NCBI RefSeq assembly: GCF_030272615.1
Contig: NC_081410.1
Span: 138,858,849 to 138,920,848, forward strand
Length of the DNA: 62,000 bases
Reading direction: 5' to 3'
Source of the DNA: Cryptomeria japonica
Taxonomy: Eukaryota; Streptophyta; Pinopsida; Cupressales; Cupressaceae
A program made the position numbers and the translations under genes. This document shows, piece by piece, positions 11,179 through 23,363 of the stretch; the stretch's first letter is position 1, and each line of letters opens with the position of its first letter. The notes below the pieces were generated by a model. The model was not told where the DNA came from. It worked only from the letters and a program-made list of their open reading frames with translations, and ran no database searches.

Positions 11179-14100
11179 CTAATTCCTAACTATAAATAAG
11201 TTAATTGCACCTAAATCATCAATGTACTCCTGATCCTTATATGTGCGGACTTCTGAAATGAGGTGCCTCATAGCGAACTCCTTCCAGTAGAATCTATTTG
11301 TGGTCACCTTCATATGATTCAGGATATGTTCATCATCATTGATCAAGTTCAAAGCCTTGGGCAGCTCCAATAAGTCCTTCTTTCCAGAGCTCCCATGGCA
11401 TGACCTCTCCATCTTCTCCATTTAGGACCGCTAGTAGATTCTCTACACCCTCCTTATCCAACTAGGCCATATCCTCTTCCAATTCCTTGTGGTATTATCT
11501 GTGTTTTTTTACTAACTTTTTTGCTTCCTTAGGTATCTCAACGGTGGCAAGATCTTTCATTTTTTCAACTTTCTCATTCAGGCGCTCAATTAACCTAACA
11601 TGCTCTTGGAAGGAATGGTATGTTCTTACATATGTCTTCCAATATTCATCAGCATGAACCATCATCTCTTTATGTCTATGTGTGAGAAAATCAACCATCA
11701 TATTATATACAATTTTCTTTCCTTGTTCTTCCAATCTCTTTGCCTTCTTCTCAAATTTATTTGCTTTATATTTCCAATAGTTGGTGTCTTGCAAGGCAAT
11801 AACAATTTTTTGTTCATTCTCATATGAGAACTCCTCCTGTGAGATTGATTTTATCCTCTCTTCAAGTTGTAGCCGAAGTTCTTATGACTTTTCAAACTTA
11901 TCCTTGTATGTGTCTCTTTCTCTTTTAACATATCTCATTCGGGCTGTGTTGAACTGAGAAACATTAACATTTAGGTCTATTGTTTCCAAAGGGTCAGTTT
12001 CTCCTACTTTCTGCATCATTAAATGTCCAAAAACTTTATCAGTTTCTACTAGAATTGACATTTTTTTTTTGGATAGAGGGCCCACTGCAAAAGTTTCTAC
12101 TCCTCAGGGTGAAGACTTGATCCTGAATATACACAGTCTACATCATGAGGAAGCAATATCTTTTCATTGCCAGCATTTTTAACAAATTTGTCAAATAACA
12201 TAGTTGAGCTCATGTTCCATCCTAGGACAATGAGTACTCTTGTTGCCTATAACAATTATCTTCCTATTTTAGGGGTAATGGAGGCAATATCATGATCCAC
12301 ATCATGTTGAATCTTAGCAAGAAGTTCAGGTTCATTCTCAGGAGTAATTTCTCCAACTTTTTGCATGAGAAACTTGCCTTTATATCTATACAGGAAAGGT
12401 TTAAACTCTTGAGAATGAATAAAATCACCATCAGAAATAAACTTCTCTCCTATAGACAGTCTGACATCTTCCCTATCATCCTCATCTTCTACCTCTACTA
12501 TTTCTTCTCTCGAGGAATATGAGATGGGGCCTGTTCTCTGACATCTCCTATGTCACTCTGAACTGAAGGGGAGGGTTGCGGCAATGTATACATGAGAGGT
12601 GTTATTTCTTGTGCTCCTCTCCTTAAGATCTTCCTTTCATCCTTTTCAAACACACTTGGAGGGACCCCTTCTAGAATATCATCTAAGTGGGCAATCTTCT
12701 CATTGGCGCAGATAATTGGATCTTGAATGCTATCATAAGCATTATCCTTTAATAAGTCATGGCTTTTTCTCCATTCGTCTGCCTTGCAGACATTATCGTA
12801 GGCCTCTAACTTATCCATAGCCTATCCTTCGTCCAAGTTCCTAATCAAGTCATCATTTTCTAGTGGCACATGCTCATAAGGGCGCAACTTCTACATATGT
12901 TTGGTAGAACTGATAAATCCTTTAGGGTCAAATTTCACCTTCGGTTCTCCCGGTGTCATGCCATAATAGGCCAATTTATCTTTAATTGACTCATAACCTT
13001 TAGTAGAAAATACTGTAAATTCACCAAAAGATAGATAGCCTGGCATAAGGGACTGTTTTTCATGTATCCCCAAATGGGTGTAGCTCGCTTTGTCCAGTTG
13101 TCTCACAGTTTCCAAATAAGCAACTATTTGGTACAGTTGTTGGTAATAGAGAAGGAGAACCCTCAAATCCAAATACTCTGATCTTGGTGCAGTCATTGAG
13201 TGCATACCAATCTCCCCAATTATGGTTAATTGTCGGTTTCTCATCAAAGTCCTTGGGTCTCAAAAATTTCTTTATTTCAGGTGACAAAGTATGGGTACAA
13301 GGATGACCAAGAAGATGGAGAATGGGCTTAACAAAGTATTCTTCAAAGCACAAGTATTGAGACCATGAGCATCTTTGATTCCACACGACTGTCCACATTT
13401 GGACCAGTCTCCTCAAACCATGTCTGTCATATTCTATGACTCTGATATTGTTAGAAAACAAATTATCTTCCTATCCTACATATAACAACATGTGCATCAA
13501 TACAAAATAATGTTTGAAATGCATTTCTTCAGAGTCACCTTTTAATCTCTCCAAACCATGAGTTATCTAATCAACCATTAAAGACACATAACCAAACGAC
13601 CTAACATCATGTGTTTACACATCGACAACTAGCACCATCAGTACCACATCCATCAGAACATCGACTTCATACTCCATGATTTGACATATGGCATAATAAG
13701 TATACCTGAAATATTCTTCAAATTGATCTGGCTCAAAGGGATGGTTTTCATTTTCTTCAAAAATTTCGCTTTGTTTCCCTCTTTTTGTCTGTAGATGGGC
13801 AATCTCCATCTTTTATATGTATCTCGTGAGACTGGTGTATTTTATTAGTCAGAATTGTGGGGTCAATGGGTTGGTCCAATGTTATATCCAAATCAAATAC
13901 TCTTGACATGAAATCCCTTGTGATGGGTAACAGTATCAACCCAATGGCATCCTTGATGATTTTTGTGTCTGGTTCATAGTTTTTTATCAGTGCAGTCATT
14001 AAATTTGTATTCACAAAGATATTTGGGACTGCTAATTTGCCAATGTTGTAAGACAATGGGTTGCAAATAGGTTTTGTCATGTTCATCTTTCTATAGTAGT

Positions 14101-14361
14101 ATTTAGCACTATGTCAAACCCCCTCATTGGTATCCAAATATCTCCCAGGCCCTCATTTTTATCTCCCAATACATTTGATCTTACTTGTGAGGATCGTTTG
14201 GATTTTGGGATAGAATCGGGAAAGTGATCCATTAGATCTTGGTTTAGGTGTCTCCCCTCTTTTTCTGCTTTTGAGGTTTGGGTTCTTGGGAAACTTTTGT
14301 TTCAGTGGTTTCCTTTTTCTATTTTTTAGCCCTAGTTTTCTTTGAAGTATCCTCCATCATG
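11179..14361 (-). pseudogene. Decayed single-exon gene of unknown function, C-terminal coiled coil
   Basis: A protein-like reading path runs on the minus strand from an ATG near 14360 to a stop near 11179, about 1,000 codons with no obvious intron, broken by stops and shifts. It starts with a Lys-rich stretch (MEDTSKKTRAKK). A folded-looking N-terminal part follows (YNIGKLAVPNIFVN, DAIGLILLPITRDFMSRVFD; about 13800-14090). A middle part holds WNQRCSWSQYLCFEEYF and WGDWYALNDCTKIRVFGFEG (about 13150-13400). An acidic linker lies at about 12450-12800. Two related segments follow, KGKFLMQKVGEITPENEPE (about 12350) and LMMQKVGETDPLE (about 12000). The C-terminus (11495-11940) is a long coiled coil, one frame across a single TAA at 11886. 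I do not recognise the family. A retroelement-borne or host multicopy gene are both possible. Confidence 0.55.
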
Positions 14362-14599
14362 AAGAAATGCAGAAGTAATCAAAGAGATTTTCTCCAAAGA
14401 TAAAAACTTACTTGCAATCTAGGAGTGAACTCTGATCCTTTGTCTTCTCACCCGATTTAAAGCTATCTTTGTATGTGTCATCTAAATACTTTGGTAGTTA
14501 TGTTTATGCACAATTCGCTTCTTAAAAATCTCATGAAACGTTACCTTGAATATAATTGCAGAACAATCATGGATGCTTTAAATTCAAATTTGTGTGATA
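14362..14599. other. Spacer between gene remnant and motif cluster
   Basis: A short stretch upstream of the start of the decayed minus-strand gene. It could hold its old promoter, but no clear minus-strand TATA box is visible. Confidence 0.3.
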
Positions 14600-15450
14600 T
14601 TGATGTTAATTCGGTGTGCATTAATGTCAAGGAACTTCACCCATCGCCTTGCCACCACCTAAGTTTTTTCAGTGTAACTTGCTAGTTCGTTAAAACTCCT
14701 AATCCTTTATTCGCTATTTACAATTTCATCGAAGTGTAAATCCTTGTCGGTATAAAAAAATTTAGTCACCCCAATATGACCTTGTTTCAGTGTAAGATTG
14801 GACTTCAGCATATGCACATCCCTACTTCGTAGAGTCCCTTCGTTAGACTGATATTTGTTCTTAATGTCTTTATATATCGGTGTAAGCTTTAGGGATTTAT
14901 TCTGACAACTTTCATTTTCGCTATAGCATATAACTTCGGTATAGCGTTTACATCCTTTCTTGTTTTTCTTCATTACAACGAAAACAAAGAGTTCATCATA
15001 GGTTCCAGGCCAGTTTTGTCAACACTTATTTAATCGTAGAAATGGAGCCCACCAGTCTTTTCGGTATAGAAGCAAACCTCAGCATAACATTTCCACACTC
15101 TACAAATCTTTGATCATTATACCGAAAACTTGTATTTTTAGCAAAGTGGCTAGACACCTACTCCGACATCGCCAAAAACCCTCATATTTTATGCTTTCGG
15201 TATAGCTTATGTACTATAGCCCGATAAGTTTTTTCTTTTCGTTGTAGCTTACTCTTTCGATATAGTAGTATTATACTTGGTAGAACCACAAAATTTTGTC
15301 ATTAAATAGATTTTCGCTAGAGATTTGCAAGAGTTATACCAAATAAAGGCTTATCGATATAACTTACCATTTCGCCATAGTGTTTCTTGTTTTTATTGGG
15401 GCTGCAGGCTATTCCAAAAAGTCACCCTTTCATTGTAACACTTAGTGAGT
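14600..15450 (+). repeat. Cluster of TTCGGTATAGC-like motifs
   Basis: A degenerate 10-12-base motif, roughly TTTCRGTRTARC or TTCGSTATAGC, occurs at least 14 times on the plus strand. Examples start near 14668, 14727, 14746, 14785, 14876, 14916, 14934, 15059, 15195, 15239, 15254, 15312, 15353 and 15370. Spacing is irregular, so it is not a simple tandem repeat. No ORF overlaps it convincingly. It may be the regulatory part of an LTR, since the same GGTATAGC string appears in the Copia LTR near 20960. Confidence 0.55.
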
Positions 15451-17180
15451 CTTGCCGATACAGATTTTTCTGCATAAGGAAGAATATAAAATGTTCTCCT
15501 TAGATTCATGAAATGAAATCATGGATCATTGTTGATTCCTCCCTAGTGCTAAGTGTCGGGTTCAACTCTTGTAGGAGCCACATTTATCCCCACACATAGC
15601 ACCCATGCCTTAGAGTATTCCTAATGATCTTTATTGCTTTGTTATTCATGTCTTTCATTAATGAACTTGTAACAATAATAACCTCACCTGATAAATAAAC
15701 CATTCTTCTCAAACAAGTGTACATAGGGATAAGCTAAGACATAGGGAATTATGCATTTAGGATAAGCTTTTTCTCTCATTTAAATACAAAAGCTTGGTGA
15801 TGAAAAAACAAGGAAAGTGATCTCAAGATTTTACAAGTCAAGAAATTCTAGACTCCGTTAGGAATTTAGGGTTCTAACAAAGTAAATGAACTATAATGAG
15901 AACAAAGATGAAAATTTTGATAAGAAAGACTATTGACTTGAATAATCAAGATACAACTCTAAATTATAACAACCCTTGTGTCCATTTGGTGGAGGGGCAC
16001 ACATTATAACCAAGTCACTAACACCAATGTTGTTATATATTGATAGTATAATGCAACTTGATTGGTGCATGGTGTATTCCTTCCACAATGGAATAGTTAC
16101 AATGTGTATATTATTAATTCTTTATAAGAATGAACTATTGAAATTACAAATGGCTAGCCTCTCTTATAAGGAAACATACTCTATCTCAAATCCATTCAAG
16201 ACTTATTTGACCTCATGAACATGTTATCTTTTTTTGTAGGTGATGAGCATCACCAATTTATTGAGGTGCTCAAGATATTGGGAAATACAAGGGAATTAGT
16301 GTGAGATGCATCTATAATCTTGATAGTTCTTAATCAATCATTGGCATTAGTAATAGATGTCTAAAATAATATGAGCAATAAAACCACCATCCACACAATA
16401 AATTTAGTTAGATCAACATCAATGTTATCTTTATGTGGTTTCCACACAATGTAGTAGAAGGTATGGACTCTTCCAAAATTTATGAGTATAGGATGTTACT
16501 ATTGGAGAAGATCTATTGTTTAAGCAAAGAAAGAATTGTATCCCTTGTGGAAAACACCTTTTCTTTATATAACCAACCAATTATGTCTATTTCAAGGTTT
16601 CCTATAGGTGTTTGGAAATCCCTAACTCTAACTTTTGTTTTATTAAAAGTGGATATGAAGGTTCATACATTGAGGGAGTCCTAGGATAGGATAATATCTG
16701 AGCCTCTTTAGATGGGCATGGTATCTAAAGAATTGAATTTTTTATTAAACTAAGACTATCCAACATTATTTGATAAAGGTTAGATCACAATTAAGGTAGT
16801 GGGATCTTTTTCAACATTCATATGTACATTATTACCAAATGGTTGTTGTTACAAACATACCCACTAAAATATGAGATGTTTGTAATGAAAAAAATAAAAG
16901 ATATATAAAGTGACCACCCCTGGATTGAGTATATTCTCCAAGAAAACTTTTTATATTAAATAATAGCTTTGTATATTCTTTCATGATAAAAACATTAACA
17001 AGAATCAATTGTTTGATTAAAGTTTATCATGCATATATAAAAATTAGCATTGCTAAAACTTCATTGTCACATTAAAACTAACACAACATTTATAAGATTT
17101 AGTGGGCAAGGAAGGTGTATGATTTCTCATTAATCAGGCACTCCAATGCCTTGTATGGTTAGTATAAATTGGATACTTTA
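15451..17180. other. No recognisable feature
   Basis: AT-rich DNA with short chance frames (15976-16218, 16433-16684) that show no motif or low-complexity signature. A translation near 16433-16684 has mixed composition but no recognisable domain. Confidence 0.45.
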
Positions 17181-17226
17181 TCATATGTAGGAGATCATAG
17201 ACACTAAGTTTCCACAGTCCATGATA

Positions 17227-17390
17227 ATATGCTTGAAGGCTTTGGATTTAGCTGTGTTTATCTTTTTGAATCAGCATTTTTGGATTTCATATTCTCTAGC
17301 TCGTTATCCTGATCATGGATCATGGAGTGTGATCTAAACCATTTATTCAAAAAGATAAACATAGTTAAATCCAAAAGCCTTGAAGCATAT
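17227..17390. repeat. Hairpin (foldback) element, arms about 45 nt
   Basis: The left arm 17227-17271 and the right arm 17345-17390 are inverted copies with about four differences; both contain GTTTATCTTTTTGAAT and its complement. The loop is 73 nt and contains GATCATGGATCATGG and GTGTGATC. A 14-base direct repeat CATATGTAGGAGAT flanks the structure (17182-17195 and 17386-17399). This fits a small foldback or MITE-like insertion, or a microRNA-type hairpin. Confidence 0.7.
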
Positions 17391-17399
17391 GTAGGAGAT

Positions 17400-19130
17400 G
17401 TTTAAGAATATATGATCTTAATCACCTTTGTTAAGGTCCCTTCTAATGGTCTTATTCTATAATAATTGTATTTATTGACACCAAACCATGTATCTAACAA
17501 AATGAAAGCTTGTTACACAAACCTGATTCCACATGTTTACGTGTTAGAATTTTTTAATGATTACATATAATAACAATTTAGTTGGTGTCAATAATAAATG
17601 GTGTTTCAGTACCTTCTTCACGAAATTTAGTACTAAAATATGAAGATTCTAGGTGACAATACTTAGACAACAATTTATCTAAGAAATATATTTAAAAAAA
17701 GCTTTTACAGATAATACCTTTCTCTCAATGATTGAGAATATGTTCCTTCTCCTAACAACTCAAAAACTTTAATAAATTCAATTGTAATAAATACCGAACA
17801 ATATCAATCTTACATATCAAAATTACACCTTTATTTTAATAATCTCCCTATAAAAAAACTTTATTTCATAAAATTATATAAACTATTTTTCTTAAATTTT
17901 AACAAACTTTCACAATTTACTTACATACCTAACATCTTTTCAAAATATCATGAAACAATTTTGGGGTGGGACAATTTTGTACACTAATAATAAGGTACTT
18001 GCGGCCCACATTAAAAGGGATATTCGTGCAAAATACTTTTTGTAAATGTGATTTTTTGTACATGGAGAGTACTACCTAGGTAATATTTTCCTTAAATGCA
18101 ACTCCACGCGCACATAGATTTCAGAATCCCCTTTCATATAGCTCACCGTACATATTTGATTCATAATATATAATTATTAGTAGTTATGGTATTTCGTCTT
18201 TAATTTTTTTTTTTATAAATATTTAAGTCATTTGTTTAATTATATTTAAAACATCTTTAATATACATATAATTATTTAGCATGAGTTTAAGATTTTTAAT
18301 TTTTTTTTTTAAATAATGTATTGTTTTTTATTAATAAAGCAGTGAGAACAAGGACACTGACCCTTTACATAGCAAAACTATTAAAAATCATAGCGCATAA
18401 ACAACACTATAACATCAATTAACATCAACTAATGTATTGTTATATGAAGTAAATTCTTAAATTTATCTATTATCTTGCACAATCTGAAAAGTTAGCTTTA
18501 AAATCGTGTTAATTCTCGCTTTTTTTTTTTAATCATATCCTCCATTTTTACAATAGGAAGTGACACATGATTCTTTTGTGTGTGCATATATAGAGTCATT
18601 CCCTCTACAAAACTCATTGCCTCCACCACCATTGTCAGTTTTTTGTTACCTACATAGAATTTGTTATTTCTCTTTTAAATGATGCTTAAGGAGTGTGTAG
18701 ATATTTTTATCTAAAAGATATATATGTATGAATATATGTATGCATGACATATACAAACACATAAAATGTATATAAAAGAAAGATAGTCATGTATGTACAT
18801 TATGGTAATGTTGATTACATAAAGTTCTCTCATAATCCATTGACAAAATATTACAAAATCATTAGCTTCTATTACAAAGTTTCTAAGGCATTGTTGATTA
18901 GATGGTTCATATAGAGAAGCAAGAGCTATTCCCAAGCTTTGTGGTAAAATAAAAATGGATTTCATGTCATTTTTTAAGAATAATATATGATGTTAATTTT
19001 TTATGTGAACCATCCAATCAACAAAGCCAATGGTTAATATGTTGTCTAGTACAACATTACCAATGGTTAATATGTTGTACATATCCCTAAGAATTTGATG
19101 AACTGTATAGGTAAAGGGTTTGAGGGAGCA
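17400..19130. other. AT-rich spacer
   Basis: Very AT-rich sequence with poly-T runs near 18208, 18300 and 18521. No coding or repeat structure was found. An 84-codon minus frame at 18711-18965 reflects AT composition. Confidence 0.5.
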
Positions 19131-19697
19131 TGCAAGCACATCTTCCTACTTTTATTTTTCACCATTTGTCTCTAGTATTTTTTAAGCCTTTCTTGCTCTA
19201 TTTTTCAACTACTGATCTTTTTCTCTTTCTAGTTTTATCCTTTTTAATATTTCAAGTTTTTGTTATTCCCTCCTTTCATTTTCTATAATTTGTTGCATTT
19301 TTCTTCCCTCTATCTACCATTTTTCTTTACTTTTACTTCTTCAAGTTTTTTATTCCTCACTTCTTGTTGCTCATATAAGATTATATATTCATCTATTGTA
19401 AGCATTTCAGGTTTCCTATTTAGCTAATTTGCACCATCATTTAGGGAATTGTGCTTTCTGTGAACACTTTCAATTGTTAGATTCAAAAATTTCATCAATG
19501 GATCATTCAAATGGTTTTGTGATACTTGACCACTCACCTATTATTTTGTATCTAATTATCTTTCAAATATGAATGGCCCTTTGTATCTTGAGTGCATCAC
19601 ATTTGATGATTTAATATTTCATTAGCATCCAAATTTGGAGTTTCCTAATTTGTGGGATTCACACCTTCATAAACCACTCAAGTTCTTGTTGGAAGTG
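19131..19697 (-). pseudogene. Decayed coiled-coil reading frame interrupted by a Copia element
   Basis: Minus-strand translation gives a strongly charged helical stretch: EMLTIDEYIILYEQQEVRNK, then KLEEVKV, then after a shift IIENERRE and LKRIKLEREKD. Before it is HLNDPLMKFLNLTIESVHRK. Stops lie mostly at expected Gln codons. The Copia element at 19703-26663 inserted at its upstream side, so the remaining N-terminal part should continue on the minus strand from 26669 upward; a short compatible frame is seen there. The coiled-coil style resembles the remnant at 7858-9060, but homology is not shown. The function is unknown. Confidence 0.45.
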
Positions 19698-19702
19698 GAA
19701 GA

Positions 19703-21107
19703 TGTTGGCATATGATAAAGCGGTGATAATGTATGTTGTCATTGATGTCAATAAGTGCTCAAGTAGGTGAACCAATATGAACCGGTATGAAGATCGAAAG
19801 CAGTTATGATCAACCGGGATGGAGTGGACCGGTGTTGGGGTTCACTAAGTGTGACTATCGGTTGGTAGTCTCAGTTCAACTCTAGGGTTACCAGTTTGGC
19901 TTGTGTGGTGCAAATGATGATGTTTTGTGATGAGTTAGTTAAGGAATAAGGATAAGGATCGAGATACCACATCAGTTGTGTGCACGTGAAGGATTTCTTT
20001 GTGGTTCTTACACGTGAAGATTGAATGCATTGAATGCCTACCTCGGGAATGAGCGTTTTTCTTAGCAGTGTGTGAAGAGTGCGTGATGGGTTATTGATTT
20101 TCAAATGCGGTGAAGATTGGATGATGTAGAATGTCTTGAGATTTGTTTTAGATCATTTCATTCTATGTAATGTGTTTGGATGGTCAGGATTGGACCGCTT
20201 GTAAGTGTAAACTTGAAATATTTAGGGTTTAGGGTTTATGCTACCGACCTAGTTGTCGTCTATAAGGTCGATGAGTTTTGTTATTGCAGTGGTTGGCAAA
20301 AGTTGTATTTGTGTCCGCGTGTTGGAGATTTGATACTTGTCGAACCAGAGTGAGGAATCTGCAGAGTGTGATTGTAGAAGAGAGGAACTAAAAAGGATTT
20401 GCCTTAGCAAGAAGTGTTGTTATCAGATCAGTGTTTTACCTATTGTCTTCTAACCATTTCAATAGAAGGTAAATCCCTTGACCAGGTAGCTTAAACATGC
20501 TTTGTTGTAAATCCTCTAACCAGGTGGCTCAAGGTTATTGAGCTATTTAAATCCTCTAGCGAGGTAACTCCTAACAAGGTTTCAACCTTTAACAGGTTAT
20601 ATAGCCATCCCTTAACCGAGTGATCCCTAACAGGATCGGTTTCTAACAGGACCTTTATTGTAAAGTATTTAACTGGACTAGGCTCCTAACAGAGCAGACT
20701 TCAAAAGAGTTCACAAACAGCTTGTGGGTATTCATTCCTACCGTGGTTTTTTCCCATTTGGGTTTCCACGTGAAAAATCTGTGTGTTATGGGTTGTGAGA
20801 TTTTCATGTGATGATTGTGTGGTTTTGATTAAGTTAGATATGCATGCATTGTTAAATGGTTGTGATATTATTGGTACAACTCATGCATGATTATATCAGT
20901 GAAGTAGTTATCAAGGTTTGAGATCTATTGAATGTTTTCTGAAGTATTTTTGTTTAACCGGTATAGCTATGGATAAGTTCAGTGGTGATGACAATCGGTT
21001 AGCTGTGTTTTGATATGACAAAGTGTTGAAGCAGTTTTTTTTGTGTACTGATTCACCCCCCCCTCTCAGTACGGGTTAGGACCTTAGTAGTTCATCATTA
21101 TTCATCA
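19703..21107 (+). repeat. Copia 5' LTR
   Basis: It begins TGTTGGCATATG and ends TTCATCA. It holds repeated phrases of the type AACCAGGTGGCTC / CTAACAGG (about 20500-20690), the hairpin-like block at 20741-20770 (CCGTGG, CCCATTTGGG, CCACG) and an eight-C tract followed by TCTCAG near 21056. It aligns with 25243-26663 along its whole length. Confidence 0.95.
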
Positions 21108-21109
21108 AT

Positions 21110-21121
21110 TGATATCAGAGC
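21110..21121 (+). other. Copia primer binding site (initiator-Met type)
   Basis: TGATATCAGAGC lies two bases after the LTR and differs by one base from TGGTATCAGAGC, the usual plant Copia site that pairs with initiator methionine tRNA. Confidence 0.85.
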
Positions 21122-21170
21122 ACATCCAGGTCCTCGGTGATATAAGCTTAACCGCTTGAGGCAAAAGATC

Positions 21171-22014
21171 ATGTTTCAATGATGGAGGGAAGGTCCTAAG
21201 TTCAACAGGGACAAATTTAAAATATGGAAGGATAGGATGAAGATATATATCAAGAGTTTGGGTGCACAACACTAAAACTATGTTGAGAATTCCTATGTAA
21301 TCCCCTCTGGCACTCTAACCGATGATCAGAAAAGAGAGATACAAGAAAATGGGCAAGTCATGGAAGCCCTTATTAGCAGCTTGTTTGATGTAAAGTTCAT
21401 TGATGTACAAGATAAGGACAATCCGAAAGAAGTATGGGACAAACTGGAATCCATTTATGGTGGTGATGAACATGTCAAGCAGGCTAAGGAAGAAAGCCTT
21501 AGAGGAAAGTTTGAAGATATGAGGATGGTTGAAGGAGAGACCATTCAACAGTATGGCATAAGAATCAAGACAGTGGTTGGAGAGATCAAAGCATCGATGG
21601 AACAGTTGATGATGCCACTATTGTTGGTAAAGTTCTTAGATCACCTTTATCGGTCTATGCAATCAGGGTTGCTGCTATTCAAGAGCTAAGGTCTATCGAC
21701 AAAACCAAGCTATCTTTAGACTCTATTATTGCAAAGTTGACTGCATATGAATTGAATGGCTATGATGGTAGTGTTCAAAAGACCGAGTCAACCTTCAGAG
21801 CGTCTGCTTCCTCCACATCGACCATGAAAGGAAAAGAGGTCAATACCAGTTATGAATCTAGGCCAAGCAGAGATATGGACGATGAGGAGATTCTGATGGA
21901 GTTTGAATCTCTTCTTGCCAAGAGACTTCCAAATGGCACAAGAAAATACAGAGGTAAGCTTCCTTTGAAGTATTTTTCCTGCAATAAGATAGGACATATG
22001 TCTATTGGGTGGAA
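21171..22014 (+). pseudogene. Copia gag (UBN2-type capsid and zinc knuckle), disrupted
   Basis: From the ATG at 21171 the frame reads into a typical plant Copia gag: KFKIWKDRMKIYI, NPKEVWDKLESIYGG, EGETIQQYGIRIKTVVGEI. Early stops lie at 21180 (a TGG-type site) and 21272. A frameshift near 21600 moves the frame, after which VAAIQELRSIDKTKLSLDSI and a linker follow. The zinc knuckle near 21970-22010 is degraded: KYFSCNKIGH keeps the central Cys and His, but the first Cys is Tyr and the last is Trp. Gag would form the virus-like particle of the element. Confidence 0.85.
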
Positions 22015-22016
22015 GT

Positions 22017-23363
22017 CCTTAAACATAATCTTTTGAGTGTTTCTCAACTAAACGACAAAGGACTCATACTGGAATTCAAAGGTGGAGCCTGTAGAATAAT
22101 TGGAAAGAGTGGTGAACTTATTGCCACTGGTAAGTAGAACAGAGGAAACCTATTTCAGTTGAATGCCAAGATTAGTTAGTGCCTGATGGCAAAATTTGAT
22201 GACAGTTGGATATGGCATATGAGACTTTGTCATATAAATTTTGACAATATTGTAAAGGATAGTAAGATCAAGGCAGTAAGAGGATTGCCTTTGCTGAACA
22301 AACTAGAGAATGCCTTGTGCAGAGAATGCCAACTTAGGAAGATGTCTTCCTCAACATTCAAAGGTAAGTCTTTTTCCACAGAGAACTTACTTGATCTAGT
22401 GCACACTGATCTGCGTGGTCCGATGAAAACTAGAAGCATTCAGGGAGATTGGTACTTCATGATTCTTACCAATGATTGCTCAAGAATGATGTGGGTCACA
22501 CTCTTGAAAGACAAATTCGAGACATTTGGAAAGTTCAAAGCCTTTAGGGCATTGGTGGAGAAGGAGAGCGGTAGAAGGATAAAATGCCTAAGGATCGATC
22601 AGGGAGGTGAATTCACTTTTGATGAATTCAACAAGTACTGCGAGGAGAACAAGATTAAGAGGCAATTGTCTGCCCCAAGGACACCACAACACAAAGAAAC
22701 AACAGGATTGTGGTTGAAGCGGCCAGAACTATGTTGATCCAAGGAAATATTGCTCACACATTTTGGAGAGAAGTGGTGAGCATTGTAGTCTATCCCATGA
22801 ACTGGGTACTCATTAAGAAAGGTAAAGACAAAACCCCCTATGAGTACTAGAATGGGAGAACTCTCAATGTGAGTTATTTCAAAGTGTTTGGGAGTAAATG
22901 CTATATTAGGAGAGGTGAGCACCTGAGTAAGTTTGATGCTAAGTGTGATGAAGGAATATTTATGGGATATTCCACTAAAAACAAAGCTCTCAAGTGCTAC
23001 AACAACATGACTCAGAAGATTGTTGAGAGTATCGATGTCAGGGTTGATGAATCCCCTAAGAAGCTTGAGGAAACAAGCAACAAGCAAATGGAAGATGAAC
23101 CGGGTTTAGCCTTCTGGGAATCGGTTAAGAAAGAAACAAGTGACAAACACCGGAAAGACCTCAGTGTTTCTATACTGGTAGAAGCCTCAGTGGGTGAAGA
23201 AGAAGATGAAGCAGAAAAAGAAGAGGAAAAGCAAGCGGAACCAGCTACGGTCATTCCTAGGTATGTAAGACTGCATCATGATCCGAAGCAGTTCATAGGA
23301 GACAAAGATGCAGGAATACTTACAAGGAGAAAGGTGAAAGAAAATTCTTGCATGATTTCATAA
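22017..23363 (+). pseudogene. Copia integrase, disrupted (protease deleted upstream)
   Basis: The frame resumes in the pre-integrase region (HNLLSVSQLNDKG, about 22024). The zinc-binding part follows (WHMRLCHINF and CRECQLRK; 22210-22340), then the catalytic core. The first Asp is in VHTDLRGPM (about 22400) and the second in RIDQGGEF (about 22595). The segment that should carry the third catalytic acid, after TPQH (about 22685), is shortened and shifted, so the DDE triad is incomplete. A TAG at 22848 replaces a Trp. Later parts include KVFGSKCYIRRGEHLSKFD and GIFMGYS (about 22880-22970), then an acidic linker. No aspartic protease motif lies between gag and this region. Confidence 0.85.

Noticed and set aside
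22599-23087. 162-codon minus-strand frame
   Set aside because: It is antisense to Copia integrase, which reads clearly on the plus strand.
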